Positions 1-7,521 of a DNA stretch of 21,524 nucleotides are shown here, piece after piece. Made by a program: the position numbers and the translations under genes. Origin of the DNA: CAYVOX01 sp964453035 (GTDB taxonomy: Bacteria; Chloroflexota; Anaerolineae; Anaerolineales; Anaerolineaceae). The notes under the pieces were generated by a model. It made no database searches and was not told the origin of the DNA. It saw only the letters and a list, made by a program, of their open reading frames with translations. The stretch lies in assembly GCA_964453035.1 (NCBI GenBank), contig CAYVOX010000044.1:1-21524 (forward strand), given 5' to 3'. Position 1 is the stretch's first letter. Each line of letters begins with the position of its first letter.

Positions 1-213
1 TGCGAACGGGTTGGAAAAGAAGTGGCATTAGAGGTGGAAATGCTGTATCCATCTGACGTGATGCCCGATATGATTGAGCGCGTCATGGCGCACCGTTGCT
101 CTCATGCCAGTGAATGTATCTGGTTTGATAAACCCACCTGCGTCTGGGCGGGTAACCATCCCACCTATGACCCGTTTGAGGTTAAAGAGACGAAGGAAGA
201 AGCCGAAAAATAA
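1..213 (+). CDS. 3' end of an unrecognised Cys-rich protein (5' truncated by window edge)
   Basis: The frame is open from base 1 to the TAA at 211-213, so this is the C-terminal 70 residues of a longer gene or a short gene with its start just outside the window. An in-frame GTG at 22 and ATG at 40 exist, but neither has a clear ribosome-binding site, so I treat it as partial. The visible part has a compact Cys/His cluster (HRCSHASECIWFDKPTCVWAG, spread over roughly 64-165) followed by an acidic, lysine-rich tail. Three Cys and two His in about 20 residues could bind a metal, but I do not recognise the family. The coding appearance comes from the clean frame and the terminator-like hairpin just downstream. 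Function unknown. Confidence 0.55.
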   Translation, partial: CERVGKEVALEVEMLYPSDVMPDMIERVMAHRCSHASECIWFDKPTCVWAGNHPTYDPFEVKETKEEAEK

Positions 214-233
214 AAGGACGGCTAAAGCCGTCC
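206..233 (-). terminator. Intrinsic terminator for the kbl-side transcript
   Basis: GGACGGC (216-222) and GCCGTCC (227-233) form a perfect 7-bp stem with a 4-nt loop. Read on the minus strand, the hairpin is followed directly by TTTTATTTTT (215-206), a classic U-tract. It lies about 70 nt past the kbl stop and overlaps the last codons of the plus-strand gene. Confidence 0.75.
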
Positions 234-249
234 CACAAGAAAATTGATT

Positions 250-299
250 AACAAGAGCCAGGGCACGCATTCAGGCGCGCCCCGGCTCTTGTTGCTTTT
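250..299 (+). terminator. Long hairpin terminator, probably bidirectional
   Basis: AACAAGAGCC (250-259) pairs with GGCTCTTGTT (284-293), and GGGC (261-264) pairs with GCCC (280-283) with one bulged A, giving a 14-bp stem. On the plus strand it is followed by GCTTTTA, a short T-rich tail, so it can end transcription of the upstream gene. On the minus strand it sits just past the kbl stop codon. Confidence 0.65.
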
Positions 300-302
300 A
301 GG

Positions 303-1487
303 TTAATGGATGACGCCCAGCCTGCGGCCAACCCTGGCGAACGCAGAAAGACTGAGGTCAAGGTCCTCTCTGGAGTGGGTGGCTGAAATCATGACGCGGA
401 TGCGCGCCTTGCCCTTTGGCACGGTGGGGAAGCCCAGCGGCATAGCAAACACGTTTTCTTCATAGAGTTCCCGGCTAAATTGCTGGGCAAGGGGTGCTTC
501 GCCGAGCATCACCGGGGTGATGGGGGTGGTGGAAACGCCGGTGTCAAAGCCGAGGCGCTTCATTTCGGTTTTGAAATAGCGGGCATTTTCCCACAGACGG
601 TCAACCAGTTCGGTGGAGCTTTCCAGGATATCAATGGCGGCGATGCAGGCAGCGGCATCAGCGGGGGTGACAGCGGAGGAGAAGAGGAAGGGCCGACCAC
701 GCTGGCGCAGCCAATCGATGACCAGGGCATTGCCGGTGACCGCCCCGCCCATGACGCCAAAGGCTTTGGAGAAGGTGCCGACCTCCACATCCACTTTGCC
801 GTGTAAGCCAAAATGATCCACAATGCCGCGCCCGCCGCGTCCCACCACGCCTTCACCGTGGGCATCATCCACCATGAGGATGATATCGTGCGCGGCGGCA
901 ATTTGCTGCAGCGCATCCAGCGGGGCCATGTCGCCATCCATGCTGAAGACGCCATCAGAAATGATGAGCGCTTTGCGATATGTGCCCTGGTTTTCCTTGA
1001 TAACGCGCTCCAGGTCTGAGGGGTCGGCGTGGGCAAAGCGCACGATGCGCCCGCCGGAAACGCGGCAGCCATCAATGATGCTGGCGTGGTTAAGTTCGTC
1101 GGAGAAGATGACGTCGTCCTTGCTGATGAGTGCGCCGATGGTGGCCAGGTTGGCCGCAAAACCAGATTGGAAGGAAATGGCGGCTTCAGCACCTTTGAAT
1201 GCAGCCAGGCGACGTTCCAACTCCAGGTGTAAATCCATCGTTCCGGCGATGGTGCGCACTGCGCCCGGGCCAACGCCGTATTTTTTAACGGCAGCCAGCA
1301 CCGCTTCGACCATTTTGGGGTGGTTGGCCAGCCCCAGGTAATTGTTGGAGCAGAAATTCAACACGCGCTTGCCATCCACCACCAGCCAGGCGCCCTGCGG
1401 CGATGAGATGGTGCGGATGCGTGCCAGCAGCCCGGCTTCCTTGAGCGAACTAAGCTCCTGTTGGATCCATTCTAATTTGGTTGACAT
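303..1487 (-). CDS. kbl: Alpha-oxoamine synthase, probably glycine C-acetyltransferase (2-amino-3-ketobutyrate CoA ligase)
   Basis: A 394-residue fold-type I PLP enzyme, close to the roughly 395-400 residues usual for Kbl. Family motifs visible are NFCSNNYLGLANHP (44-57), SDELNHASIIDG (129-140, with the His that stacks on PLP), SDGVFSMDGDMAPL (177-190), VDDAHGEGVVG (206-216, Asp207 for the PLP nitrogen) and GTFSKAFG with Schiff-base Lys241. The reaction is reversible: 2-amino-3-oxobutyrate plus CoA gives glycine plus acetyl-CoA, the second step of threonine breakdown in the cytosol. I chose the ATG at 1487 because GAGGTG lies 5 nt upstream; the 15-residue extension to 1532 lacks a binding site and would run into the upstream gene. 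It is 37 nt downstream of the helicase-like gene, so likely co-transcribed. BioF or another alpha-oxoamine synthase is possible, since no threonine dehydrogenase or biotin genes are nearby to decide. Confidence 0.85.
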   Translation of the reverse strand: MSTKLEWIQQELSSLKEAGLLARIRTISSPQGAWLVVDGKRVLNFCSNNYLGLANHPKMVEAVLAAVKKYGVGPGAVRTIAGTMDLHLELERRLAAFKGAEAAISFQSGFAANLATIGALISKDDVIFSDELNHASIIDGCRVSGGRIVRFAHADPSDLERVIKENQGTYRKALIISDGVFSMDGDMAPLDALQQIAAAHDIILMVDDAHGEGVVGRGGRGIVDHFGLHGKVDVEVGTFSKAFGVMGGAVTGNALVIDWLRQRGRPFLFSSAVTPADAAACIAAIDILESSTELVDRLWENARYFKTEMKRLGFDTGVSTTPITPVMLGEAPLAQQFSRELYEENVFAMPLGFPTVPKGKARIRVMISATHSREDLDLSLSAFARVGRRLGVIH

Positions 1488-1524
1488 GCTCACCTCAGAA
1501 AGGGGAATTGTGTTTCTACATCGA

Positions 1525-3159
1525 TTATACATCCAGTACGGCTTCGGCCAGATAGCCGATCTCAGCCAGGGCGTCGAGGACGGCTTCTTCTCCCCCCTTG
1601 CGAATGAGTACCGCGGTGGGGCTGAGAAGTTCGCCGAGGAAGCGGCTGGCGCGGGTTTTACGCAGCGCAGCCAGGATTTCCGGCGCGGTTACGCGCAACA
1701 GGCATACCTGACCCAGGCTGGCCTGGGCGCCGAACTTTTCCCAGTGTTCCAGGCTCTGGAGCAGGGAGGGGGGCACAGGATGGGCGCCGTGCCGCCGCAG
1801 GAGGGCGGTGAGATGGGCAGGCTTGAGCCCCTGGAGGCGGGCGCGTTCGAGCGAAGCGGGTGTGAGATGGTAGAGGTACTCTTCCTCACTGCTGCTCTCC
1901 CACTGGCAGAAACGGGCCACCTGGTAGCGCACCGAGCGCGGCGCCAGGGCTGGTACGCGCACCCGGGCAGAACCCGATACGCGCAATTGGGCTTTTTCTT
2001 CTGGTAGCCCTTCCGGCGGCTGGCTGTGCCAGAGCGCCTGCGCCCAGGCTGAGAACCTGAAAGCGGTTGGCGCGCCTGCCGGGTCGGCGCAGGCCAGGTC
2101 CACAAAACCGAGCCAGTGCAATGCACCGGTGATTAAGAAGCCCAGCAGGGCTCCATCCACCTCATCCCAGGAGGAAAACCCCCGCAGGTAGCTGTTGGTG
2201 AGGGTGGAGCGGATAAACCAGGAATCGTAATCGCCCGCGGGGCGTTGAAAATCAGGATAGCGCTCTTTGACCCCCGCGATGAATGCAGAAAGACTCCACC
2301 AGGTATCTTGAGGGATCTGGCTGAGCCAATCCATCAGGTGAGCGCGGGTCTCCAGGGGGTGGTTTTGCCAGTCTCCCTCAAACTGGAGGTGCGAGACAAA
2401 GCGCAGGTCGTTAACCACGGGGCTGCTCAGCCACCCCTGGGTCAGCATGGCTAGCGCCTCGGCGCGAGGCGCTTCCAGAAAAACCCTGGCGCGCTCGGCC
2501 TGGGGCATGCCTTCGGCATCCACCAGCCCAGCAGCGTGCAGCAGCGCCAGCAGGTAGGCGCAGGGGATAGGCCAGCCCACGCATTCGGGCAGGGGCAATT
2601 GCATTCCCAGGCGTAGGGCTGCCAGCAAGGTGCAGGCGTGGTCGAGGATGTTATCTGTGACGGGCTGGTGGTGGGCGATTTCAGCGGGGGAGGCGGGCCG
2701 GCCCACCGGGGAACTGATTACCTGCACGGCGGGTTGCAGAAGCGCCAGGAATTCATCCGGGATGTAGGCGTATTCCTGGGGCTCGGGTGGCAAATTCATG
2801 AAGGCTTTGCCAATCAGGGCGCGGTACCAGAGGATCTCGGTGGTGGAAATGGGGTGGAGGTCAGGGCGTTCGCGGTCGCGGCGGCCTGCGCCAACCGCGC
2901 GTAATTCGCCAAACCTGCGGCAGAAGGCAGCCCAGGGCAGGCGACCTTCGCTGGCAAACAGGGCATGCAGCGCTTCAGCAGCCGTCTGCGGCAATATTTC
3001 CATCATTTCCTGGAAGAGCTGGGGGCTGCGCAGGGCGAGGACCAGTTCAGTGACCAGCGCGTGAGGTTCAGTAGCGGCAAGCTCAATGCCCCAGGCTTCC
3101 GCGATGATTTTGTGAAACCCCGGATCGTTTGCCTGCAGGGTGTGAGTAAGATCGGGCAT
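1525..3159 (-). CDS. Orphan XPB/Ssl2-like helicase-associated protein (Helicase_C_3-type C-terminus, no motor)
   Basis: About 544 residues. The C-terminal 120 residues match the pattern of the 'helicase-associated' proteins known from Actinobacteria and Chloroflexota (pfam13625-like): a YxLTPASLERARLQGL segment, then an LLRRHGAHPVPPSLLQSLEHW helix, then an LGQVCLLRVTAPEILAAL strand-helix and a closing domain ending AVLDALAEIGYLAE. The N-terminal half has a winged-helix-like region (LPWAAFCRRFGELR) and an EILWYRALIGKAFM segment typical of the group. No Walker A, Walker B or other helicase motor motifs are present, so this is the accessory domain on its own. Role unknown; a nucleic-acid-related function is inferred from the family name only. 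I chose the ATG at 3159 because a TATAAT box at 3167-3172 would start the mRNA almost at that codon. The ATG at 3165 is the alternative, with a weak AACAGG upstream. Confidence 0.65.
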   Translation of the reverse strand: MPDLTHTLQANDPGFHKIIAEAWGIELAATEPHALVTELVLALRSPQLFQEMMEILPQTAAEALHALFASEGRLPWAAFCRRFGELRAVGAGRRDRERPDLHPISTTEILWYRALIGKAFMNLPPEPQEYAYIPDEFLALLQPAVQVISSPVGRPASPAEIAHHQPVTDNILDHACTLLAALRLGMQLPLPECVGWPIPCAYLLALLHAAGLVDAEGMPQAERARVFLEAPRAEALAMLTQGWLSSPVVNDLRFVSHLQFEGDWQNHPLETRAHLMDWLSQIPQDTWWSLSAFIAGVKERYPDFQRPAGDYDSWFIRSTLTNSYLRGFSSWDEVDGALLGFLITGALHWLGFVDLACADPAGAPTAFRFSAWAQALWHSQPPEGLPEEKAQLRVSGSARVRVPALAPRSVRYQVARFCQWESSSEEEYLYHLTPASLERARLQGLKPAHLTALLRRHGAHPVPPSLLQSLEHWEKFGAQASLGQVCLLRVTAPEILAALRKTRASRFLGELLSPTAVLIRKGGEEAVLDALAEIGYLAEAVLDV

Positions 3160-3165
3160 AGGCAT

Positions 3166-3195
3166 AATTATACCTGTTACCGCCCCGCGGCTGGA
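3166..3195 (-). promoter_or_regulatory. Possible leaderless promoter of the helicase-associated gene
   Basis: On the minus strand a perfect TATAAT (3172-3167) lies 7 nt before the ATG at 3159. The expected transcription start is therefore at or next to that start codon. No good -35 is visible; the best is TTTCCA with a 19-nt spacer. The call is tentative. Confidence 0.35.
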
Positions 3196-3282
3196 AAAAT
3201 TTTCGGGCTGAGGAGGGCCGGGGCGGAGGGGTGAGGTGACTTCACGGTTTTGAAAGGTGAGGCAAACTGACAGGTGTGTTAA

Positions 3283-3318
3283 TTGACGCGCCCCCCCCTT
3301 ACATGTATAATTTTTGTG
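3283..3318 (+). promoter_or_regulatory. Sigma-70-type promoter of the nine-gene signalling operon, with a C8 tract in the spacer
   Basis: TTGACG (3283-3288) and TATAAT (3306-3311) are separated by exactly 17 nt, a near-consensus promoter. Transcription should start near 3318, leaving a leader of about 30 nt before the ATG at 3350. The spacer contains eight consecutive C (3291-3298), so gain or loss of a C by slippage would change the -35/-10 spacing. Confidence 0.75.
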
Positions 3319-3349
3319 ACATACCTCATCCTGATTGCTGAGCATCCAA

Positions 3350-4165
3350 ATGGCTTTAAAGGGTAATTTACGCGATTTCACCATTACACAACTGCTCAAC
3401 CTGGTTAACCTTGCGCATAAGACCGGGGTGCTGGTCATTGAAAGCCCCAGCGATGCGGTGCATATTCACTTTCGCGAGGGTAAACTGGCGTATGTGTATT
3501 TAAGCCGTGAGGAAAACAGCCTGGCGGCGATTTTGCAGCGCAATAATAAAATTTCCGTCAGCCAGTACCGCATCCTGCGCGAGCGCGCAGCCCGAATGAC
3601 AGATAAGGAACTGGGGCTGCTGCTGATTAACGCCGGGTACGTCAGCCAGGAGGATATCCTTACCAGTATCCAGGTTTACTTTATCAACGTGATCCGCAGG
3701 TTGTTCACCTGGGTTGAGGGATTTTTCCATTTTGAGCCCGACCAGCCCCCGCCTGAGGATAAGATTTCCGTCCGGCTGGACCTGGAGAACCTGATTATCG
3801 AAGGCTCGCGCCAGTTGCGGGAGTGGGAGCAACTCCAGGAGGAAATTCCCAGCCTGGATATGGCGCTCAAGTTCACCGACCGGCCCGGCACCAACCTGAA
3901 AGCCATCAATTTGAGCGTTGAAGAGTGGCGCGTGGTCTCTTACGTCAATCCCAAAAACTCCATGCGGCAAATTGCCAAAGCTACCCGCCTGAATGAATTG
4001 GAAATCCGCCGGGTGGTCTATGGGTTGCTGCAGGCCGGCCTGGTTGAAATTGTTCGCCCGGGCGGCGCCCCGGTTGCGGTGAATAACCGCATGTTCCCCA
4101 CCACCAATCGCGAGGAACAGCGCGGTTTGGTCAACCGCCTGATTGCGCGTATTCGCTCGATTTAA
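3350..4165 (+). CDS. DUF4388 (PATAN) domain protein with C-terminal winged helix
   Basis: A 271-residue cytosolic protein. Residues 2-155 look like a DUF4388/PATAN domain: it opens LKGNLRDFTITQLLNLVNLAHKTG, then VHIHFREGKLAYVYL, and later the helix-rich EDILTSIQVYFINVIRRLFTWVEGFFHFEP. This domain is found in bacterial signalling and motility proteins, often near Ras-like GTPases. Residues 187-238 (NLSVEEWRVVSYVN...IRRVVYGLLQAGLVEI) look like a winged helix of the kind that ends many such proteins. It is the first gene after the promoter and is followed after 22 nt by a small GTPase, so it is a good candidate partner or effector of that GTPase. The ATG at 3350 is preferred over an upstream TTG at 3335 because the domain starts here; no strong ribosome-binding site is seen for either. 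Confidence 0.8.
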   Translation: MALKGNLRDFTITQLLNLVNLAHKTGVLVIESPSDAVHIHFREGKLAYVYLSREENSLAAILQRNNKISVSQYRILRERAARMTDKELGLLLINAGYVSQEDILTSIQVYFINVIRRLFTWVEGFFHFEPDQPPPEDKISVRLDLENLIIEGSRQLREWEQLQEEIPSLDMALKFTDRPGTNLKAINLSVEEWRVVSYVNPKNSMRQIAKATRLNELEIRRVVYGLLQAGLVEIVRPGGAPVAVNNRMFPTTNREEQRGLVNRLIARIRSI

Positions 4166-4187
4166 ATCTACCTAAGGACTTTGCAGC

Positions 4188-4727
4188 ATGCAAACGGTCA
4201 AAATTGTTGTCACAGGGCCATTCAATTCAGGGAAAACCGAGTTCATCCGCTCCGTCAGCGAGATTGATGTGGTCTCGACCGAACGGAAGATTAGCTCGGA
4301 AGCTGAAAAGATTAAGGAATCGACCACGGTGGCGATGGATTTTGGCCGCATTACGGTGGACGACGAACTGGTGCTGTATCTGTTTGGCACCCCCGGGCAG
4401 CGCCGCTTTGACTTCATGTGGGAAATCCTGTCTGAAGGCATGTTGGGATTTATTGTGATGGTGGACAGCACCCGCCCTGAGACTTTCCGTGAGGCGCGCG
4501 GCATTTTGGAGACCTTCAGGGCGTATGCGCCGACGCCTTACGTGGTGGCGGCCAACAAACAGGACCGTCCTGATGCCTGGGACCTGGAAGATATGCAGGT
4601 TGCCCTGCGGCTTGACCCTCAAATCAAGCTGTTGAAGTGCACGGCAACCAAAAAAGGCACGGTCAAGAATGTTCTGCTGGAACTGCTGTACAGCATCCTG
4701 GCAGAGATGGATAAGACGGGCGCGTAA
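4188..4727 (+). CDS. Small Ras-like GTPase of the MglA/CvnD group
   Basis: A 179-residue GTP-binding protein with all the main G motifs: P-loop GPFNSGKT (10-17), switch I around STTVAMDFG with Thr46/Thr47, G3 in the form FGTPGQRRF (67-75), G4 NKQD (123-126) and a G5-like CTATKK. The TTVAMDFGRI and LVLYLFGTPGQ stretches and the following FMW resemble the CvnD GTPases of Streptomyces conservons; MglA, the polarity GTPase of Myxococcus, also has a PGQ motif. Such proteins switch between GDP and GTP forms and recruit partners. Start ATG 4188 has AAGGA about 9 nt upstream. No MglB/roadblock activator is encoded in the window, so the regulator must be one of its neighbours or lie elsewhere. Confidence 0.85.
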   Translation: MQTVKIVVTGPFNSGKTEFIRSVSEIDVVSTERKISSEAEKIKESTTVAMDFGRITVDDELVLYLFGTPGQRRFDFMWEILSEGMLGFIVMVDSTRPETFREARGILETFRAYAPTPYVVAANKQDRPDAWDLEDMQVALRLDPQIKLLKCTATKKGTVKNVLLELLYSILAEMDKTGA

Positions 4728-4750
4728 ATTTGCGCTGAGGCGAGCAAACT

Positions 4751-5548
4751 GTGTCTTCGATTACCACTGACCATGGCATCCTGCACTATGAAGTTTACGG
4801 GCGAGGTAAGCCCGTAATTTTACTGCATGGCTGGTTGGGTTCCTGGGGGCTGTGGCAGGAGACGATGGCTTTCCTGGGGCAGTACTACCGCACGTATGCG
4901 CTGGATTTTTGGGGCTTTGGCGAATCGGGTCGCAAGCTGAACACCTACCAGGTGAACGATTTCATTGGCATGGTGGACCAGTTCATGGAAAAGATGGGGA
5001 TCATCAGCGCGCCGCTGGTGGGGCACAGCATGGGAGGCACGGTCAGCCTTTCGGTTGCCATGCGCTACCCGGCGCGGGTGCAAAAGGTGACCGTGATTGG
5101 GTCGCCAATTCACGGTTCCTCGCTGGCGCCGATGCTGAAATTAGCCGGGCTGAGGCCGATTGCCTGGTTGCTGTTCTCTTTCTTTCCATTGTTTCGCATG
5201 GGCATGCGCGTCTATTCGCCCCTCATCAGTAAGGCGCCGCGCTTCTCGGATATGATGGATCGCGACCTTTCCAAGACAACGCTGGAATCGTTCCTCATCA
5301 GCATCTCCACACTGCGAAAGACCGACCTGCGGCCCGATTTGCACAAAATCACGGTCCCGGTGATGGGCATGTACGGCGACCGGGATATTATTGTCCACCC
5401 CCGGCAGTGGCAGCCTCTGCAGCAGGGCGTGCCGCATGCCCGTATTGAGCGCTTCGCGCAGTCGGGGCATTTTATCATGATGGACGAGCCGAAAGCCTGC
5501 ATGGATAAGCTGAAAGACTTTCTGGATAGCCCGCTCAAACCCGGATAA
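4751..5548 (+). CDS. Alpha/beta hydrolase, catalytically intact
   Basis: A 265-residue soluble alpha/beta-hydrolase-fold protein. The oxyanion region ILLHGWLGSW (23-32), the nucleophile elbow GHSMGG with Ser93, the acid in GDRDIIVHP (Asp212) and the base in SGHF (His240) make a complete triad. The cap region (about 125-185) is rich in hydrophobic and basic residues (LLFSFFPLFRMGMRVY), which could bind a lipid-like substrate or the membrane surface, but the substrate cannot be told. Start GTG 4751 has GAGGCGAG about 7-14 nt upstream. It is clearly paralogous to the last gene of the operon (14735-15523), with the same length, the same HYEVxGRGxPVIxLHGWxGSW opening and the nucleophile at the same residue number. 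Confidence 0.85.
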   Translation: MSSITTDHGILHYEVYGRGKPVILLHGWLGSWGLWQETMAFLGQYYRTYALDFWGFGESGRKLNTYQVNDFIGMVDQFMEKMGIISAPLVGHSMGGTVSLSVAMRYPARVQKVTVIGSPIHGSSLAPMLKLAGLRPIAWLLFSFFPLFRMGMRVYSPLISKAPRFSDMMDRDLSKTTLESFLISISTLRKTDLRPDLHKITVPVMGMYGDRDIIVHPRQWQPLQQGVPHARIERFAQSGHFIMMDEPKACMDKLKDFLDSPLKPG

Positions 5549-5551
5549 ACC

Positions 5552-6178
5552 ATGCCAGAACGAGACGAATTTCGCTGCGCAAGCTGGTTGGGACGCACCG
5601 TTCTGGACGGGGTGGAAGAGGTGATCGGGCGCACCGGCGTCTATGCCATCACCAACCTCGCCCGGATGACCGACACAGGCCAGTTGCGGATGCTGGATGA
5701 ACGCGCCAGCAAACCCGTCTTCCGCGACCTGGTGCTCATCCAGCGCGCGCTGGAGGATATGTACGGGGTGCGAGGAGGCTGCGGGATTTTGATGCGCACC
5801 GGACGCGCCTGCCTTAAGCACGTTTTGCTGCAGTACGGCGTGCCGATGGGCATCACCGATCACCAATTCCGCCTGATGCCTGCCCCTGCCCGCATCAAGA
5901 TGGGGTTGGAGGCGATGGCAAAGCAATTTTCAATTTTGATGGATACGCCTGTAACCCTGGCAGACCTGGAAACCAAATGGTTGTGGCAGGTGCAGGATTG
6001 TCCATTTTGCTACCAGCGCTCAGCGGAGGAGAGCCTGTGCTCCTTCACGGTTGGCCTGCTGCAGGAGTTCATGACCTGGGTGAGCATGGGCCGGGTTTAC
6101 TCGGTTTGGGAGGTGGAGTGCGGTGCGACAGGGCACCCGGCCTGCATCCTGCAAATCGATAAGCAACCACTGGATTGA
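5552..6178 (+). CDS. V4R (4-vinyl reductase-like) small-molecule sensor protein
   Basis: A 208-residue protein whose C-terminal half fits the V4R domain, first described in BchJ and in regulators of hydrocarbon metabolism. Its hallmark is the end pattern VWEVECGATGHPACILQI (185-202), with the conserved E..C...G...C. Five Cys are grouped in the domain (150, 153, 163, 190, 198), and CPFC (150-153) suggests a metal site, although this is inference. The N-terminal 130 residues are helical and of the type often joined to V4R. It starts 3 nt after the preceding stop, so it is translationally coupled to the hydrolase. It probably senses a small ligand and passes this on inside the operon's signalling module; the ligand is unknown. 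Confidence 0.75.
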   Translation: MPERDEFRCASWLGRTVLDGVEEVIGRTGVYAITNLARMTDTGQLRMLDERASKPVFRDLVLIQRALEDMYGVRGGCGILMRTGRACLKHVLLQYGVPMGITDHQFRLMPAPARIKMGLEAMAKQFSILMDTPVTLADLETKWLWQVQDCPFCYQRSAEESLCSFTVGLLQEFMTWVSMGRVYSVWEVECGATGHPACILQIDKQPLD

Positions 6179-6187
6179 GCCGCAGTC

Positions 6188-7465
6188 ATGTTAAAGATCA
6201 TCCTGCAGAATAAACGTTCCGTAGCGCCGTTCAATGAACCGGCCAGAGACCTGCGCATTCAAAACAAACCTCTGTGGTTGAACCAGCGCGATTTACTGGC
6301 TCCTTACACCCGGCACGAGCTGGAGCTGCCGCCCGGCGCCCGGCTGCCGCAAACCCGCGAGGCGTGTATTGTTGTGGCGGATAACCTGTGGTTCGATGAA
6401 CCGTACATCCGGGCGTTTATCAGAGCGGCGGTTTCTCGAGGTACGCCGGCGCGGGCTGCTTTTTCTTGCAATGACCCGGCTTTCAGGGAGCATTGCCTGC
6501 CCCTTTCCGTCTCTTACACGCCTGATGGCGAGAAGTACCTTGCGGATTTGTGGTATTACCCCAACGGCCCGCAACCCGGAGCGGAACCGCTGGTGATTGA
6601 TTTGCTCTCGAAGGAAATTGGGTATTACCACGTACCCACCTACATGGCCAGCGATGGAGGCGACCTGGTGTACCAGGTTCCACTGCGCAGCCTGATTGCG
6701 ATTGATACCTGGGTGCATATTTTTATTGCAGATACGGTCTTTGGTCTGTTTGGCCGCGGCGCGCGGTTTGAAGATCGCCTGAACCGCGACGTGCTCTTTA
6801 AGCTGAGCATTCTGGGTTGCGCGCTGTATGAAGGCAAGCAATTGCTTGAATCTTCCGGCGTGGTGAAGATCGGGCGCAACTGTGTCATCGATCCCTCTGC
6901 TATCATCCACGGGCCGACGACCATTGGCGATAACGTCACCGTGGGAGCTGGCGCGGTGATTGAAAACTGCATCATCGGGGATAACGTCAACGTCTCGCAG
7001 GGTTGCCAACTGATGTTGAGCGTGGTGGGAGACGGTACGTTTTTGCCCTTCAGAGCTTCGATGTTCATGACCACCATCATGGATAACAGCATGGTGGCGC
7101 AGAACACCTGCCTGCAGATGTGCGTGGTGGGGCGAAACAGTTTCATTGGCGCGGGGAATACCTTCACCGATTTCAACCTGGTTTCAGCACCCATCAAGGC
7201 GCGCGATTCCAATGGGCAGCTTAAACTTTCCAACCGGCCGGTGCTGGGCGGGTGCGTGGGGCACAACTGCCGCATCGGTGCCGGGCTCATTATTTACCCG
7301 GCCCGCATGATTGAATCGGATGTGGTGCTGGTCTCATCAAAAGAGCGCCGGGTGGTGGATAAGGATATTTATATCGAGGATAGCGACCATTATCGCTTCA
7401 CCGCTGCCAACCTGCACCGCCGGCTTTATCCGCGGCCCGGAGAAGTGACGGACGAAACCTGGTAG
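6188..7465 (+). CDS. Left-handed beta-helix (hexapeptide-repeat) protein, sugar-nucleotidyltransferase-like
   Basis: A 425-residue protein. Residues about 228-385 contain repeated hexapeptides of the LbH type (for example VKIGRNCVIDPSAIIHG, TIGDNVTVGAGAVI, NCIIGDNVNVSQGC, CVGHNCRIGAGLII), the trimer-forming fold of acyltransferases and of the GlmU C-terminal half. The first 220 residues open with APFNEPARDLRIQNKPLW and resemble the N-terminal part of GlmU-like putative sugar nucleotidyltransferases, but the usual nucleotide-binding GGxGTRL loop is not seen. Catalysis by that half is therefore doubtful. A surface-sugar or cell-envelope role is possible. Its place between a V4R sensor and a response regulator (gaps 9 nt and 56 nt) suggests an output or scaffold of the module; this is inference. 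Confidence 0.7.
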   Translation: MLKIILQNKRSVAPFNEPARDLRIQNKPLWLNQRDLLAPYTRHELELPPGARLPQTREACIVVADNLWFDEPYIRAFIRAAVSRGTPARAAFSCNDPAFREHCLPLSVSYTPDGEKYLADLWYYPNGPQPGAEPLVIDLLSKEIGYYHVPTYMASDGGDLVYQVPLRSLIAIDTWVHIFIADTVFGLFGRGARFEDRLNRDVLFKLSILGCALYEGKQLLESSGVVKIGRNCVIDPSAIIHGPTTIGDNVTVGAGAVIENCIIGDNVNVSQGCQLMLSVVGDGTFLPFRASMFMTTIMDNSMVAQNTCLQMCVVGRNSFIGAGNTFTDFNLVSAPIKARDSNGQLKLSNRPVLGGCVGHNCRIGAGLIIYPARMIESDVVLVSSKERRVVDKDIYIEDSDHYRFTAANLHRRLYPRPGEVTDETW

Positions 7466-7521
7466 TGCGCGGTATCTGCCGGGAGCGAACAAGATCAAAA
7501 TGATTGGATAAGGAGAGACTT

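Noticed and set aside
560..1273. A 237-codon minus-strand frame overlapping kbl in another frame
   Set aside because: Low-complexity Pro/Ser/Trp-rich product with no motifs, inside a well-supported enzyme gene.
303..1487. 8-amino-7-oxononanoate synthase (bioF)
   Set aside because: The same superfamily, but NFCSNNYLGLANHP and overall length fit Kbl better and no biotin genes are nearby; kept as an alternative in the entry.
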